From the IMG/VR virus record IMGVR_UViG_3300032096_000021, positions 1-39,266 of that record: 39,266 nucleotides of DNA. One strand, 5' to 3'. A model generated the notes under the pieces. That model made no database searches and was not told the origin of the DNA. It saw only the letters and a list, made by a program, of their open reading frames with translations. The translations under genes and the position numbers were made by a program. This stretch comes from a virus. Positions 1 through 8,994 of the stretch are shown here, piece after piece (within the stretch, counting starts at the first letter, position 1; each line of letters opens with the position of its first letter).

Positions 1-1629
1 ATGCTACTCGACAACGCCACGGCGGACGGAGGGACGGACTCAGGCATGGTCGTCTTTCTATGCACTGCCTCCGGGCGCGTCCTCAGCGCCAGCCCCCGGG
101 CGGACGAGTTGTTCCCGACCGACGGCGACCAGACCCTTCGCGAACGCCTGGAAAGCCGTCTGCAGATGAGCCCCGGCCCGTCACTGGGCACTGCCCTGAT
201 CGATGGCGAGGAAACCTCCCTGCTTGGGCTGATGGACAACCGCGAGATCACGCTCGGCATCACCCCGCTCGACGAGCACCAGCGACTGGTCGTGCTGCTG
301 GAAAGCCTCTACCCGCCCACCAGTCTGGATTCGCTCACCGGCCTGCCGGACCGCAGCGCGATACTCGAACGCATCCGCGAGATCCAGTCCGATGGCGACG
401 GCGGCCACCGCCTGATGCTGGTCGACATCGATCGGCTCAAGACCGTCAACGACTATCTGGGCTATCACGTTGGCGACCGGGTCATCCGCGATCTGGCCGG
501 CGCCATGCAGACGGCCGTGCCCGACGACGTGATGCCCGCGCGCTGGAGCGGTCATGAGTTCATGCTTCTGATCCCGCCCCGCCAGGCCGAACACGTCCAA
601 CAGATCGCCGAACGCATTCGCTCGTCTGCCGCCAACGTTCGCTTCAACGGTGGAGACGACGCACCGCCGCTGGGCTCCGTGACCGTCAGCATCGGTCACG
701 GCGCGCTCGGCCCCGGCGAAACCTCCCGCACCCAGCCCCGTGACCAGCTCAGTGCGCTCAATGCCGCCGTCTACGAGGCCAAGCGCACCGGCCGCGACCG
801 CGTCGTCAACGCCGACCGGCTGGTGCAGCCCTCCGTCTACACGACCGGCGGCGCGCTCGATCGCGCCATCCACGAGGGGCGTATCGTCGCCGCCAGCCAG
901 CCGATCGTCGACCTCCAGAGCGGCGAGGTGGTCGCTGACGAGGCGCTGGCCCGCATGATCACCCCCGAAGGCGACGTCATCCCGGCGGGTCTGTTTATCG
1001 ATGCCGCCTCGCGGTTGCAGATGGCCCACCGGATCGACTTCGAGATCATCAACCAGACCATCAACAACTGCGTCGCCTCGATCGGACATCGACCGATGGC
1101 GCATTTCGTCAACATCTCGGGCGATTTCCTGCAGCACCCAGAACTGATGGAGCAGGTCATCACCAACGCCCAGGCCGCCTGCGAGTGCATCGACGGCTCC
1201 GACAAAGTCGAGGTCAAGCCGTTGGTCCTGGAGATGACCGAGCGCGAGGTGCTCGAAGACACGTCAGATGCATTGAGCGCACTCAAGCCCCTGATCGATT
1301 TCGGCCTGCGACTCGCCCTGGACGACTTCGGCAGCGGCTACTCCTCCTACCGCTACCTGCTCGACATGCCGTTCACCTTCCTCAAGATCGAAGGCGCACT
1401 GGTCCAGAACATGAGCGACAGCATTCGGGCACAGAAAATCGTCCAGCACATCCAGTCCATGGCCAAGGACATGGGGCTGATTACCGTCGCCGAATTCATC
1501 GGCGACCAACGCACCGCCGACATGCTGCGCGAGATGGGGATCGACTGGGGCCAGGGCTTTTATTTCGGCCGGCCGGAAATCATCCGCCCGCTGAAAATCG
1601 AAAACCGGGTCGCCATCCATGACATCTAG
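1..1629 (+). CDS. Host degenerate-GGDEF / EAL c-di-GMP protein
   Basis: 542-residue cytoplasmic protein, probably a c-di-GMP phosphodiesterase. An N-terminal PAS-like stretch (about 14-100) is followed by a GGDEF-type domain (about 108-270) and an EAL domain (about 285-530). The cyclase signature is degenerate: residues 183-187 read SGHEF instead of GGDEF, so cyclase activity is doubtful. EAL-side residues are kept: E314-A-L, N371, E411 in LEMTE, D441-D442 in DDFGSG, K462, E498 and Q518. The usual second glutamate of the ExVE loop is missing (AEFIGD). It ends 62 bases before tRNA-Pro on the same strand and is chromosomal, not phage. The start coincides with the window edge, so an earlier start cannot be excluded. 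Confidence 0.85.
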   Translation: MLLDNATADGGTDSGMVVFLCTASGRVLSASPRADELFPTDGDQTLRERLESRLQMSPGPSLGTALIDGEETSLLGLMDNREITLGITPLDEHQRLVVLLESLYPPTSLDSLTGLPDRSAILERIREIQSDGDGGHRLMLVDIDRLKTVNDYLGYHVGDRVIRDLAGAMQTAVPDDVMPARWSGHEFMLLIPPRQAEHVQQIAERIRSSAANVRFNGGDDAPPLGSVTVSIGHGALGPGETSRTQPRDQLSALNAAVYEAKRTGRDRVVNADRLVQPSVYTTGGALDRAIHEGRIVAASQPIVDLQSGEVVADEALARMITPEGDVIPAGLFIDAASRLQMAHRIDFEIINQTINNCVASIGHRPMAHFVNISGDFLQHPELMEQVITNAQAACECIDGSDKVEVKPLVLEMTEREVLEDTSDALSALKPLIDFGLRLALDDFGSGYSSYRYLLDMPFTFLKIEGALVQNMSDSIRAQKIVQHIQSMAKDMGLITVAEFIGDQRTADMLREMGIDWGQGFYFGRPEIIRPLKIENRVAIHDI

Positions 1630-1691
1630 TCCGAACCCTCGCCGCGGCCTTCCTCGACGCGGCAAAGTGCGCTATCCTGCGCGCCCTGAAT

Positions 1692-1768
1692 CGGAGTGTA
1701 GCGCAGCCTGGTAGCGCACCTGCCTGGGGGGCAGGTGGTCGGGGGTTCGAATCCCTCCACTCCGACCA
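1692..1768 (+). tRNA. tRNA-Pro (anticodon GGG)
   Basis: A complete 77-base cloverleaf. The acceptor stem CGGAGTG pairs with CACTCCG, the D arm is GCGC/GCGC, the anticodon stem CCTGC/GCAGG carries loop CTGGGGG (anticodon GGG), the T loop is TTCGAAT and the CCA end is encoded. Phage genes begin just downstream of its 3' end. That is the usual arrangement when a tyrosine integrase uses the 3' half of a tRNA as attB, so this gene probably contains attL. The second copy of the 3' end (attR) is not inside the window. Confidence 0.95.
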
Positions 1769-1804
1769 ATAAAACAATGACTTGCGGCGATTCCGGCGCG
1801 GGTC

Positions 1805-1832
1805 ATCTTCTACAAAAACGGCATCTTCTACA
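1805..1832 (+). repeat. Two direct repeats ATCTTCTACA, candidate integrase arm sites
   Basis: ATCTTCTACA occurs at 1805-1814 and 1823-1832 (18-base period; identity extends to 12 bases, CATCTTCTACAA). They lie 37-64 bases beyond the tRNA, in the otherwise gene-free stretch 1769-1894. I saw one further copy, at 39245-39254 at the opposite end of the prophage. Direct repeats on both flanks of attP are typical of arm-type binding sites for lambda-family integrases; that role is inferred. Confidence 0.5.
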
Positions 1833-1894
1833 ATGGCTGGCATGGATGCGCCTCGGCCGGGCATCGACTACCATCAGCACAGGAGGTGCTCGAC

Positions 1895-2086
1895 ATGACC
1901 AAGAAAAGCAGAGAAATGGTGTCGATATTCGCCGGCGGGGGCGGTGCGATTCTGTTCGCCTACGCCCTGGCCGGGGATTTCATGCTCTGGTGGGGGTATC
2001 TGATTCTCGCCCTGTTCGGCATTGGGCTCACACATGGCATGCTCACAAAGAGCGCCGCCACCGAGCGCATGGCTGACGGTGATTGA
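1895..2086 (+). CDS. Small two-helix membrane protein at the prophage left end
   Basis: 63 residues, function not recognised. After a short polar start it has two hydrophobic segments, roughly residues 10-28 and 31-52, then a charged tail, so it should be an inner-membrane hairpin protein. The ATG at 1895 is chosen because AGGAGG lies at 1881-1886, eight bases upstream; a GTG at 1886 would overlap that site. It lies alone between attL and the convergent end of the tail operon. Its stop and that of the opposing gene abut in the palindrome TGATCA at 2084-2089. Isolated genes at a prophage edge are often expressed in lysogens (morons, for example superinfection exclusion), but nothing in this sequence proves that. 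Confidence 0.7.
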   Translation: MTKKSREMVSIFAGGGGAILFAYALAGDFMLWWGYLILALFGIGLTHGMLTKSAATERMADGD

Positions 2087-3703
2087 TCAGACCAGCGCGA
2101 TAGGATCTTCCGGGCCAAAGCTGATAGCCGCGGCATCTGCCTTGTAATCCACCGACACGACAGGAACCCCACTGGATGGGGTGTACTCCTCGTTGGCGGC
2201 AGTGATCTCTTGTCCGCCGCCGGTAACTACCTTCTCAATCTGGTTAGTCTCGTACTCGGCCACGCCGTTCGCTACGATCATGGCGTTCGGCGCGGACCCT
2301 TGGTAGGTGTGGAAGGTCGAGTACCCAGGATCGCCGTAGGCTACCGAGTAGTCCCACACCATCACACCCATCAGGGTTAGGTTGTTGTAGGAGCCACTGT
2401 TGTAGGTATAGACCGAGTAATCGATGTCGTTGGTGATTTCCTCGGTGATGCAGGAATCGCCACAACCGCATGATGACTCGAAAGGAGCGCTTCCTGTGGT
2501 TGACGTGTTGAAGTCGCCGGCAGCGTGCCACTTCGTCTGTTCGAACAGATCCAGCGTGTTCTGGAGAACGACGCCTCTCGATGTTGACTCCAGCTTCCAC
2601 GTAATCGGGTACTCGACGCGGCTTGTCTGGTCATGGGCCCACGTGGCATTTCCGTACTGGTCAACGTGCCCGCAATCCTCGGGCTGAACGCCAGTGGTCT
2701 GGGACACGTAAACCTTATCCTGCCCGCTGGTCTGGTGGCTCTCGTCGTGGAAAGCGTCGTATCGCTCATCTGCGCGGAACCATAGCGCGCTTGCGGCATC
2801 GCCGTCGTAGCCTGCCGCGACGATGTAATGGTGATAGCGTACGCGATGGGTCTCCCGGTAGTTGATCGTGCAGCTCGAGGCCACCTCGATAAACACCCCG
2901 GCCCGCTCCTCGATGGTCCCGCCGTTACAACTGTGGGTCGCGACAACCGTATCGGTGTTGTACTCGTATTTCTTGGTGAACGATTTGTCGACGTAGGTGG
3001 TCTCAGAGGTGCCGCCCTTGTCCGGGTCATGCATGGCGATCACGTTGGCCGTCTCTGCCACCAGGTCGACCTCGAAGGCACAGGCGATGGCGTAGCCATA
3101 ATCCTCGTTTGAGGCCCGCTTCATCACCGAGACAAACACAGCCGCATGGCCATCGTTCGGGTTGGCCTCTGCCAGCAGACATTCAATGTCTGTGCCGTCC
3201 AGCGTCAGCCCTTGGAACCGGCCGTAGCTGGGAGTGTCATCCGGGGCATTCTGCGGGATGGTGATCGTGATGTTGCGCTCTAGCTCGCCGTCCGTAGGAT
3301 CGCCAAACCACCCGAACCTGGCAAGCCGGAATGTCACGTCCTTAGGCGCGTCTCTTGCGTCGAGCGTGTCCTGTGGCTCTACCTTCCAGACCTTGCCCTC
3401 GGCCTCGGCCCACAGCCAGCAATCGCGCCCAAGCTCCTGCCCATGAATCTGCCCTTTTAGGCCGGCGATCTGTGCATAGTTGCGCCACGTACGGCCAGCG
3501 TCGATGTCCGACTGGGTATTGGCGCCGCCAGGCGCCCACGATGGTCCGATCGGGAACGTGCGGCCGGCCATAGGCTGGTGATAGCTGTCCGTGGTCGGCT
3601 GGGGGTACGGCATCTTCTCGCCGTTGGGCAGATACAGCTCGCCCACGTAGACCAGCCCGTGGAATGGAGATCCGTATGGCTGACCTTTCGGCGGGAACGT
3701 CAT
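2087..3703 (-). CDS. Putative virion / tail-tip structural protein, last gene of tail operon
   Basis: 538-residue hydrophilic protein without signal peptide or membrane segment. It is rich in Gly, Tyr, Thr, Asp and Trp, with a beta-like composition seen in tail tip and fibre proteins. A cysteine cluster (CGCGDSC) lies near residue 412. It starts inside the stop codon of the gene before it (ATGA overlap at 3700-3703), so it is translated with the tail operon. It is the most distal gene, a usual place for host-range determinants. I do not recognise the family; the structural role is inferred from position and composition. Confidence 0.6.
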   Translation of the reverse strand: MTFPPKGQPYGSPFHGLVYVGELYLPNGEKMPYPQPTTDSYHQPMAGRTFPIGPSWAPGGANTQSDIDAGRTWRNYAQIAGLKGQIHGQELGRDCWLWAEAEGKVWKVEPQDTLDARDAPKDVTFRLARFGWFGDPTDGELERNITITIPQNAPDDTPSYGRFQGLTLDGTDIECLLAEANPNDGHAAVFVSVMKRASNEDYGYAIACAFEVDLVAETANVIAMHDPDKGGTSETTYVDKSFTKKYEYNTDTVVATHSCNGGTIEERAGVFIEVASSCTINYRETHRVRYHHYIVAAGYDGDAASALWFRADERYDAFHDESHQTSGQDKVYVSQTTGVQPEDCGHVDQYGNATWAHDQTSRVEYPITWKLESTSRGVVLQNTLDLFEQTKWHAAGDFNTSTTGSAPFESSCGCGDSCITEEITNDIDYSVYTYNSGSYNNLTLMGVMVWDYSVAYGDPGYSTFHTYQGSAPNAMIVANGVAEYETNQIEKVVTGGGQEITAANEEYTPSSGVPVVSVDYKADAAAISFGPEDPIALV

Positions 3704-4026
3704 GGCGTCAGATTGCTCGGGTCGTCGTACTCCATCACCACCTCACGGCCGTTGGCGTCCTCAAGCACCACCTTCTTGACAGCCGGCATGGTGAACAGGC
3801 CGTCACTGCTCGTCAGGGGTGTGCCGTGGTACTCGCGTGCGTTGATGTCCGGCTCGGTAAGCGGGCTGGCGATACCGGCGGTATCACTGCCACCAGATGA
3901 CGGCTCGGCCTTGGCCCGCCCGCTGGCGAGAGACTCGCGCGGCTGGTGCGGCACGTAGTCCTGCGACTTGGCCTGGCCGTTGTCGACCAGGCGCTGGATC
4001 GCTTCCTGTAGATCCTTGCGGTTCAT
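3700..4026 (-). CDS. Hypothetical tail-operon protein (108 aa)
   Basis: Small hydrophilic protein of unknown function. Residues 1-30 look helical and charged, the middle is Ser/Gly/Pro-rich and probably disordered, and residues 75-105 look like beta strands (KKVVLEDANGREVVMEYDD). Its start overlaps the upstream stop by one base (TGATG) and its own stop overlaps the downstream start by four, so it belongs to the tail operon. Possibly a small connector or assembly protein for the tail tip. Confidence 0.6.
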   Translation of the reverse strand: MNRKDLQEAIQRLVDNGQAKSQDYVPHQPRESLASGRAKAEPSSGGSDTAGIASPLTEPDINAREYHGTPLTSSDGLFTMPAVKKVVLEDANGREVVMEYDDPSNLTP

Positions 4027-4439
4027 CAGGCGGCGTACTCGCGCACTACGTTTGTGGTCAGGCCGAGGTCGCTGGTGGATAGCGGCGTGCCTGATGTGCC
4101 TGAGAACCGAACCCAGACGGGCACCGCGTTGACCGTGCCGCTGTCGATCTGCGTTCCCACGTCGAGCGCGGCGCCGGCGGTTGCTGTGTCCAGTGCGGAC
4201 TGGGTGAGCGCGAGCGTGATGTCGGTCGAGGCGAAGCCGGCATTGGTGTCGCTGTCTGTGATGCTCGCGGTGATCTGGGTATCGGTGTCCGGCACGAAGT
4301 AGCGAGAGGCCTCGACCGACCCGAGGAAAATCTGTTTTTCCACCGGCCCTGCCCCAATCTCACGGTCGAGCGTCAGCGGGTTGGTGTCGAGCGGCTGGGT
4401 CAGGCTGGAATCGGCGTAGAACTTGAGGGTCGTGGCCAT
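4026..4439 (-). CDS. Hypothetical tail protein (137 aa)
   Basis: Ser/Thr/Asp/Ala-rich protein that looks all-beta throughout, for example TLKFYADSSLTQPLD at the start and VPVWVRFSGTSGTPL near the end. No membrane segment. It sits between the 704-residue hub-like protein and the distal tail genes and is probably a small structural decoration or tip protein. Family not recognised. Confidence 0.6.
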   Translation of the reverse strand: MATTLKFYADSSLTQPLDTNPLTLDREIGAGPVEKQIFLGSVEASRYFVPDTDTQITASITDSDTNAGFASTDITLALTQSALDTATAGAALDVGTQIDSGTVNAVPVWVRFSGTSGTPLSTSDLGLTTNVVREYAA

Positions 4440-4454
4440 GGTGTTGGCTCCTGG

Positions 4455-6569
4455 TTAGGCGTAGACGAGCGGGTCTTCGGGCAGATGGACGGCGATGGTT
4501 CGGTTGTCTTCCACGTCTGCCGTTTCCTGATCCGGCATTTCGATTGGCGGGGTGCGGACTGCAAAGCCAGTCGAATAGGTCTCATTGGACGGCGGGTTCG
4601 GATCGAAGGTTGATGAGTCGGCCCACCAGCCGGTATCTGTGTTCGCGTTGTAGATCCACCCGTGCCAGTCTTCCGACTCAGGGGGCGAATCATCGAGACC
4701 ACCGACGTATGTGCCCGGGTCGGGCAGCGGTGTCGGATCATCGGCGCGCGTCTTCACGTTCGACAGGCCCATGTCGCCAAGGCCTGACCAATCGGCGCTC
4801 ACCGGCTGGCCGTCGCCGCCTTGGAAAATGCGGATTTCCACGTCAGTGGTTGCGCTTCCTGCCTCGGTATCGAGCACGTGGCGCACGCGAGATACCTTGC
4901 CCTGCGATGTTACGAACGGCAGTTGCATCTCGACGCGGTGATGTCGCTCGATGTCAGGACGGACCAGCGTTTGCACGGAAAGGGTCGTGCCGCGGTGGGC
5001 GCTGGCAATTTGCGTCATGGCCCGGTTGATCGCGTCGGTCACGATGTCCTCAGCCGCTCCGCCGTCGAGTTGGTCAACGAAGCGGTCGCCCTTTGGATCG
5101 GTCCCCGACAAATCGAAACCATCCGACGTTGCCGTTGGTGACGCGCCGGTTCCCAGAAGCGGCTGCGTTTCCCCGCCGGCATCTGGGCGCAGGAATGAAG
5201 AATCGTCTGCCGGGTCTCGATAGCTGACCGACTGAGTCGAGTCACGCAGGCCGAATCGAGAGACGCTGCTTGCCACGTCCAGGGTTACCCCAAGCGCTGC
5301 TTGCAAGGTGCGAGAGTACCGCTTGGTAAGCGTCCATCGTGCTTGTCGAATCGCATCGATCTCGCCCACGATGACGATCCTTTGTGAGCTGGAATCGCGC
5401 AACCTGCAGTCGACAAATTCGGCGTCACCATTCATCAATGGCTGCAAGTTGATGGATTCAATATCCCACCCTGCGGATGATATGGCATCGGTGACCGTCT
5501 CTGTCATCGGGAGCGATACCTGATAGCCGAGTCTCCGGCCGGTCAGAAAATCACAGAGGCTGTACGGCGCAACCCATGTGTTTGTGTGCTCACGGATCGC
5601 CAGGCGAATCCACGACAGCCGCGCCTCGAGCTTCACGCGGTTTCGCACCTGGTCGGCACGCACAAGCGACAGGCGCTCGCTGCGATCGATTGCCGCGGTG
5701 ATCGCGTTTGGCATCAGATCAGCACCGTCCCAACGCGTGGCGCGGAAAAAGCCGTCGCGTGTGGTGTCGAAAGATCCGGGCCACGACTCGAGCCGGTGGC
5801 GGAGGTAGCGCCAGCCTTGATCGTCGTTGCCGTTCTCCGTGGTTGCCTCTGGCGTCAGGCCTTCGATCTGCTCGCGCGTGAGGCTGTCGATGCGGCGCTG
5901 GATCTGGTCGGTGGCCTCGTAGGTCGTCACCCTTCTAGCCGGGTCGAACTGCGGCTCGGTCACGCGGCCACGGAACAGAGGCTCGACGTGATCGCCGACT
6001 ACCAGATCCACGTCGAGAGTCGAATCGACCTCGGCCGTCGGCGGGCCAACAACGGAGATCGTCGCCACCCGCGCGCTGGATTCCTCGGCCTCGATCTCGA
6101 TCGCGCCGGTGGTAAGCACCTCGACGCCATCCAGACGCGTGACCGTCTGCCACGACTGCGATGCGGCCACGTCCGACCAGTCGATCTCGCCGATGACACG
6201 GGTGAGCATGTCGGCGGTTGATTGGCCGGTGGTGTAGGTGCGCGCGGTGATGCCAGTAGACGCTGCAGCCTTGGCGATGATCTCCCCGGCGCTTGTGTCG
6301 AATCCGCAGACTGACTGGCCGCGGGTGTAGGTGGCGGCGTCGATCCATGCGACAGCGCGGCCGGTGGCGGCGGTAACTCTTGTGTCAAGTTGGGTTGAGG
6401 CTCGGCCTACGGCGCGCAGGCTGGGATCGAGTCTGGCTATGGCCTGCCCGGCACTATAAGTCCGAGTCTCTAGCAAAGCGCTAGCTTTCCCGATAGGGAT
6501 CGTCTGCGATTCGCCAGCGATCACCCCGCCGGCTATTGGCCTCCCTGCTATGTAATGACGCTTAGCCAC
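4455..6569 (-). CDS. Putative tail hub / baseplate-like protein with N-terminal repeats
   Basis: 704 residues. Residues about 20-95 hold about five degenerate 14-residue units that follow the pattern hydrophobic-x-x-G-x-A-x-x-x-(L/I)-(D/E), for example TYSAGQAIARLD, AVGRASTQLD and ATYTRGQSVCGFD. The middle (about 125-560) resembles large hub proteins: it has a strand-rich domain with VVGDHVEPLFRGRVTEPQ, then a region dense in Arg and Trp. The C-terminal 120 residues are Pro/Asp-rich and may contact the tip or fibres. Position after the tape measure and fibre-like gene supports a hub role. No enzyme motif was seen. Confidence 0.6.
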   Translation of the reverse strand: MAKRHYIAGRPIAGGVIAGESQTIPIGKASALLETRTYSAGQAIARLDPSLRAVGRASTQLDTRVTAATGRAVAWIDAATYTRGQSVCGFDTSAGEIIAKAAASTGITARTYTTGQSTADMLTRVIGEIDWSDVAASQSWQTVTRLDGVEVLTTGAIEIEAEESSARVATISVVGPPTAEVDSTLDVDLVVGDHVEPLFRGRVTEPQFDPARRVTTYEATDQIQRRIDSLTREQIEGLTPEATTENGNDDQGWRYLRHRLESWPGSFDTTRDGFFRATRWDGADLMPNAITAAIDRSERLSLVRADQVRNRVKLEARLSWIRLAIREHTNTWVAPYSLCDFLTGRRLGYQVSLPMTETVTDAISSAGWDIESINLQPLMNGDAEFVDCRLRDSSSQRIVIVGEIDAIRQARWTLTKRYSRTLQAALGVTLDVASSVSRFGLRDSTQSVSYRDPADDSSFLRPDAGGETQPLLGTGASPTATSDGFDLSGTDPKGDRFVDQLDGGAAEDIVTDAINRAMTQIASAHRGTTLSVQTLVRPDIERHHRVEMQLPFVTSQGKVSRVRHVLDTEAGSATTDVEIRIFQGGDGQPVSADWSGLGDMGLSNVKTRADDPTPLPDPGTYVGGLDDSPPESEDWHGWIYNANTDTGWWADSSTFDPNPPSNETYSTGFAVRTPPIEMPDQETADVEDNRTIAVHLPEDPLVYA

Positions 6570-6572
6570 CCG

Positions 6573-7106
6573 TTACAGAACCTCAATCGCACTAACAGCG
6601 GCATCACGCGCCGCCTCGACGCTGGCAACGTCCGTCGCATCGCGCACGTCCTGCTTGCCGCCAACGCGCTCTGCCTCGATCTGCGCGTCAATTGACAACC
6701 ATTGCGCTCGCGTGTTTTCGATCTCTGTGGCAAGCGCGTCGACCGTGATGCCACGCCGCGTTGCCTCCGCCTGCATGTACTGGCCGGCTGTGCCTGATGA
6801 GCGGTAATCAAGCACTTCCTCATACTTTTGCCGGTACACGACAGGCTGGCCGAGAATGTCGGTGATGTACTCGGCGCGCTTGCTGTCGGCGGCTTGGTCG
6901 ATTGCGTTGATTGCTGATTTGACGGCATTTTCAATTAACGCCGCGTCATGGTCATAATCGCCAACGGCGCTTTCTAGGTCTGATTGCGTCACTCCTTCAA
7001 CAAAAAGCACGCCGTCGATATATTTTCTCTTGTACTGGTCCTTCTGGCCGGCAGTCTCCGCGATAGCCGCAATGTCGAATTCTGCGCTGCATTTTACCGA
7101 TGCCAT
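6573..7106 (-). CDS. Hypothetical tail-tip / fibre-associated protein (177 aa)
   Basis: An N-terminal beta-like part (1-45) is followed by a long helical, Ala/Glu/Asp-rich part, ending in repeated Ala-rich segments (VASVEAARDAAVSAIEVL). This pattern of short head plus helical tail resembles small fibre-associated or fibre-chaperone proteins next to receptor-binding genes, and it lies four bases after the C1q-domain gene. Family not identified. Confidence 0.5.
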   Translation of the reverse strand: MASVKCSAEFDIAAIAETAGQKDQYKRKYIDGVLFVEGVTQSDLESAVGDYDHDAALIENAVKSAINAIDQAADSKRAEYITDILGQPVVYRQKYEEVLDYRSSGTAGQYMQAEATRRGITVDALATEIENTRAQWLSIDAQIEAERVGGKQDVRDATDVASVEAARDAAVSAIEVL

Positions 7107-7110
7107 CTTG

Positions 7111-8610
7111 TTACCCTTTGCCCAAGAATGATCCAGACATATATGTTCCGAACGACACTGCGCTGGTGCTTAAGGATAAACCAGTGCCCTGCAACAAAAA
7201 CATCTCGATGTAGTCAGTCGTGCCGTTCATATGTACCGTTGTTGCCCCTCCGCCTCCTGAGCTAGAACTGTCGCTAATTCCAGCGACGAACAGGTTTGCA
7301 TACGCGCTTCCATTCTTGTCGATTCTTACAATGACCCTTTTTCCAGGAATACCACCTGGATGGTTAATAACACATGCCGCACTGATTATGTAGTAACCAG
7401 CAGTGCTAGGCTGAAAGCGTGATGTCGCTGTATCGAATGCTGAATCAGTATCGTAGTCCTCTGAATCGAGTGTTATTTTCGTCAGAGTAGCATCTGGCAC
7501 TGACTGAGAAATCGACTGATATGATTTAAATGTCCCGTATGCTGAAATGCCAACAATCGAGCTGCGCTGCGTTGAAATCCACGCCCGCTCATCAGTAACG
7601 CTAGAGATGGCCCCGCCTGATGTAACGACAGTGAACAGCGGAACAGACCCAGACGCGAACCCGGTAGTGTTCGTTGATACCGTGCCAGCACCGCTGCACT
7701 CGACATAGTTGGTTGTTGCGTCAGTCAGCGTGACCGTCCCAGCAGACACAGACGTTACCGCGTTGTCGTTGCGGATCGAGCCTGCTTGATAGCCGAACGT
7801 CAGGCCAGTGGTCGTGCCTGTGTCTTGGGCGAAGTCTGCTAGGCCCGCTGGCTCGAATGCACTGGAGTCCTCTGCCGCCGCCGTGCCTGCATCGCTGATC
7901 GTGGCGAGTGTTTGGGTGCCGGTGTGATTGGCGCGGGCAAGCAGCGTTGACGTTTCCTGCGTTGCCGCGCTTCCAAGGTCGTCGATCGTGAGCGTGGAAA
8001 GCTGCCAGTTTGCCGCGCCGGCGGTGGCGTCCAGGCACACGAACACCTCGCCGGTGCTGGTGTTCACCCATTTGGACAGCGGCTCATAGCCTGCGCCGCT
8101 GTCGTCGTTTACCGTCGGATCGGTCGTGGCCGTGAGGTTGTGCTGCCGGCGGGTTTCGTAGTCCTGCGACAGATCGACGGCGCCGGTCTTGCTGTCCACG
8201 CTTTGAACCGGCGCGGCGGCAGATGCTTCGGCTTCCGTGGTGTATTGCGGGTGCGGGTCGGTGGCGGCTTCGTGGTCCGGAACCGCTGACTCTAGCGCGG
8301 CAAGCTGTGCTGCTGTCAAGCGAACATCGATACGACTGCCTGACGGCCAATCACGCGCCGTGGTTCCTTCCTGTCCTCTGGCGACTGTCATGTTTCCGGT
8401 GACGCCATCCACGGCGGTTACATCGACGATCTCACGGTCGGTTTCTTCGCCGTTGCCGTCATATAGTGGCAGCACCATGCGCCACGATTCGCCAGCTGCA
8501 AGCGACGGTAGAAGTGCGGCGTCGGCAGGCGCTGCGGTGATCGTTGTGTCGGCTGCGAGCACGTTGGCTTGCAGCGTTGAAAGCCATGCATTGATGTAGC
8601 GGAACGCCAT
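7111..8610 (-). CDS. Tail fibre-like protein with C-terminal C1q/TNF-like domain
   Basis: 499 residues. The N-terminal ~110 residues look like a virion-anchoring head (TVARGQEGTTARDWPSG is a common phage tail motif). A Thr/Ser/Ala-rich shaft follows. The last ~145 residues match the C1q-like jelly roll found in phage fibres: KITLDSEDYDTDSAFD, SRFQPSTAGYYIISA, VRIDKNGSAYANL and MNGTTDYIEMFLLQ. Such domains trimerise and often bind receptors, so this is the best receptor-binding candidate. The DNA for the C-terminal part (about 7111-7560) is visibly richer in A and T than its neighbours, which suggests a separately acquired module. Confidence 0.75.
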   Translation of the reverse strand: MAFRYINAWLSTLQANVLAADTTITAAPADAALLPSLAAGESWRMVLPLYDGNGEETDREIVDVTAVDGVTGNMTVARGQEGTTARDWPSGSRIDVRLTAAQLAALESAVPDHEAATDPHPQYTTEAEASAAAPVQSVDSKTGAVDLSQDYETRRQHNLTATTDPTVNDDSGAGYEPLSKWVNTSTGEVFVCLDATAGAANWQLSTLTIDDLGSAATQETSTLLARANHTGTQTLATISDAGTAAAEDSSAFEPAGLADFAQDTGTTTGLTFGYQAGSIRNDNAVTSVSAGTVTLTDATTNYVECSGAGTVSTNTTGFASGSVPLFTVVTSGGAISSVTDERAWISTQRSSIVGISAYGTFKSYQSISQSVPDATLTKITLDSEDYDTDSAFDTATSRFQPSTAGYYIISAACVINHPGGIPGKRVIVRIDKNGSAYANLFVAGISDSSSSGGGGATTVHMNGTTDYIEMFLLQGTGLSLSTSAVSFGTYMSGSFLGKG

Positions 8611-8994
8611 TTAGGATTCCTCCAGGGTGAAACTCCACGACCAGGACGCGTTTGCCGGGTCGAATGATTCTTCTGGGCCGTCTGAGTAGCCGGTGACAGG
8701 CCCGGCGAGCATGTGGCCCTCGACGGTAACTGGCGCGCTCCAGTCGAGGCCTGAGAGCGTCGGCGGCACCCATCCGTTGCCGGAGACACGCACGCGGCGC
8801 TTGCGCCACACGGTCTGCTTGGCCGCGCTGCCGTCAGACAGCCGATGGATGGCCGCGCCGCCGATGGGCGTGACGCTCACCTGCGGATCAAGCTGCTCGG
8901 TATCGGCCAGTGCGGTGCCGTTCACCTTGAGCGGGTCGATCCATGCGCTGGTCGCGTCCGGGGTGACGGTGGCCGGGTCTTTCCAGTAGCTCAT
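8611..8994 (-). CDS. Hypothetical tail protein following the tape measure
   Basis: 127-residue soluble protein, probably beta-rich, with many Trp and Pro (SYWKDP, WVPPTLSGLDWSAPVTVEG). Its start overlaps the tape measure stop by four bases and it abuts the fibre-like gene. The gene directly after a tape measure often encodes a distal-tail or tip adaptor protein. I infer that role from order alone. Confidence 0.6.
   Translation of the reverse strand: MSYWKDPATVTPDATSAWIDPLKVNGTALADTEQLDPQVSVTPIGGAAIHRLSDGSAAKQTVWRKRRVRVSGNGWVPPTLSGLDWSAPVTVEGHMLAGPVTGYSDGPEESFDPANASWSWSFTLEES

Noticed and set aside
1-1629. c-di-GMP gene as phage cargo
   Set aside because: It lies outside the tRNA-Pro attachment site and away from all phage genes, so it is host chromosome.
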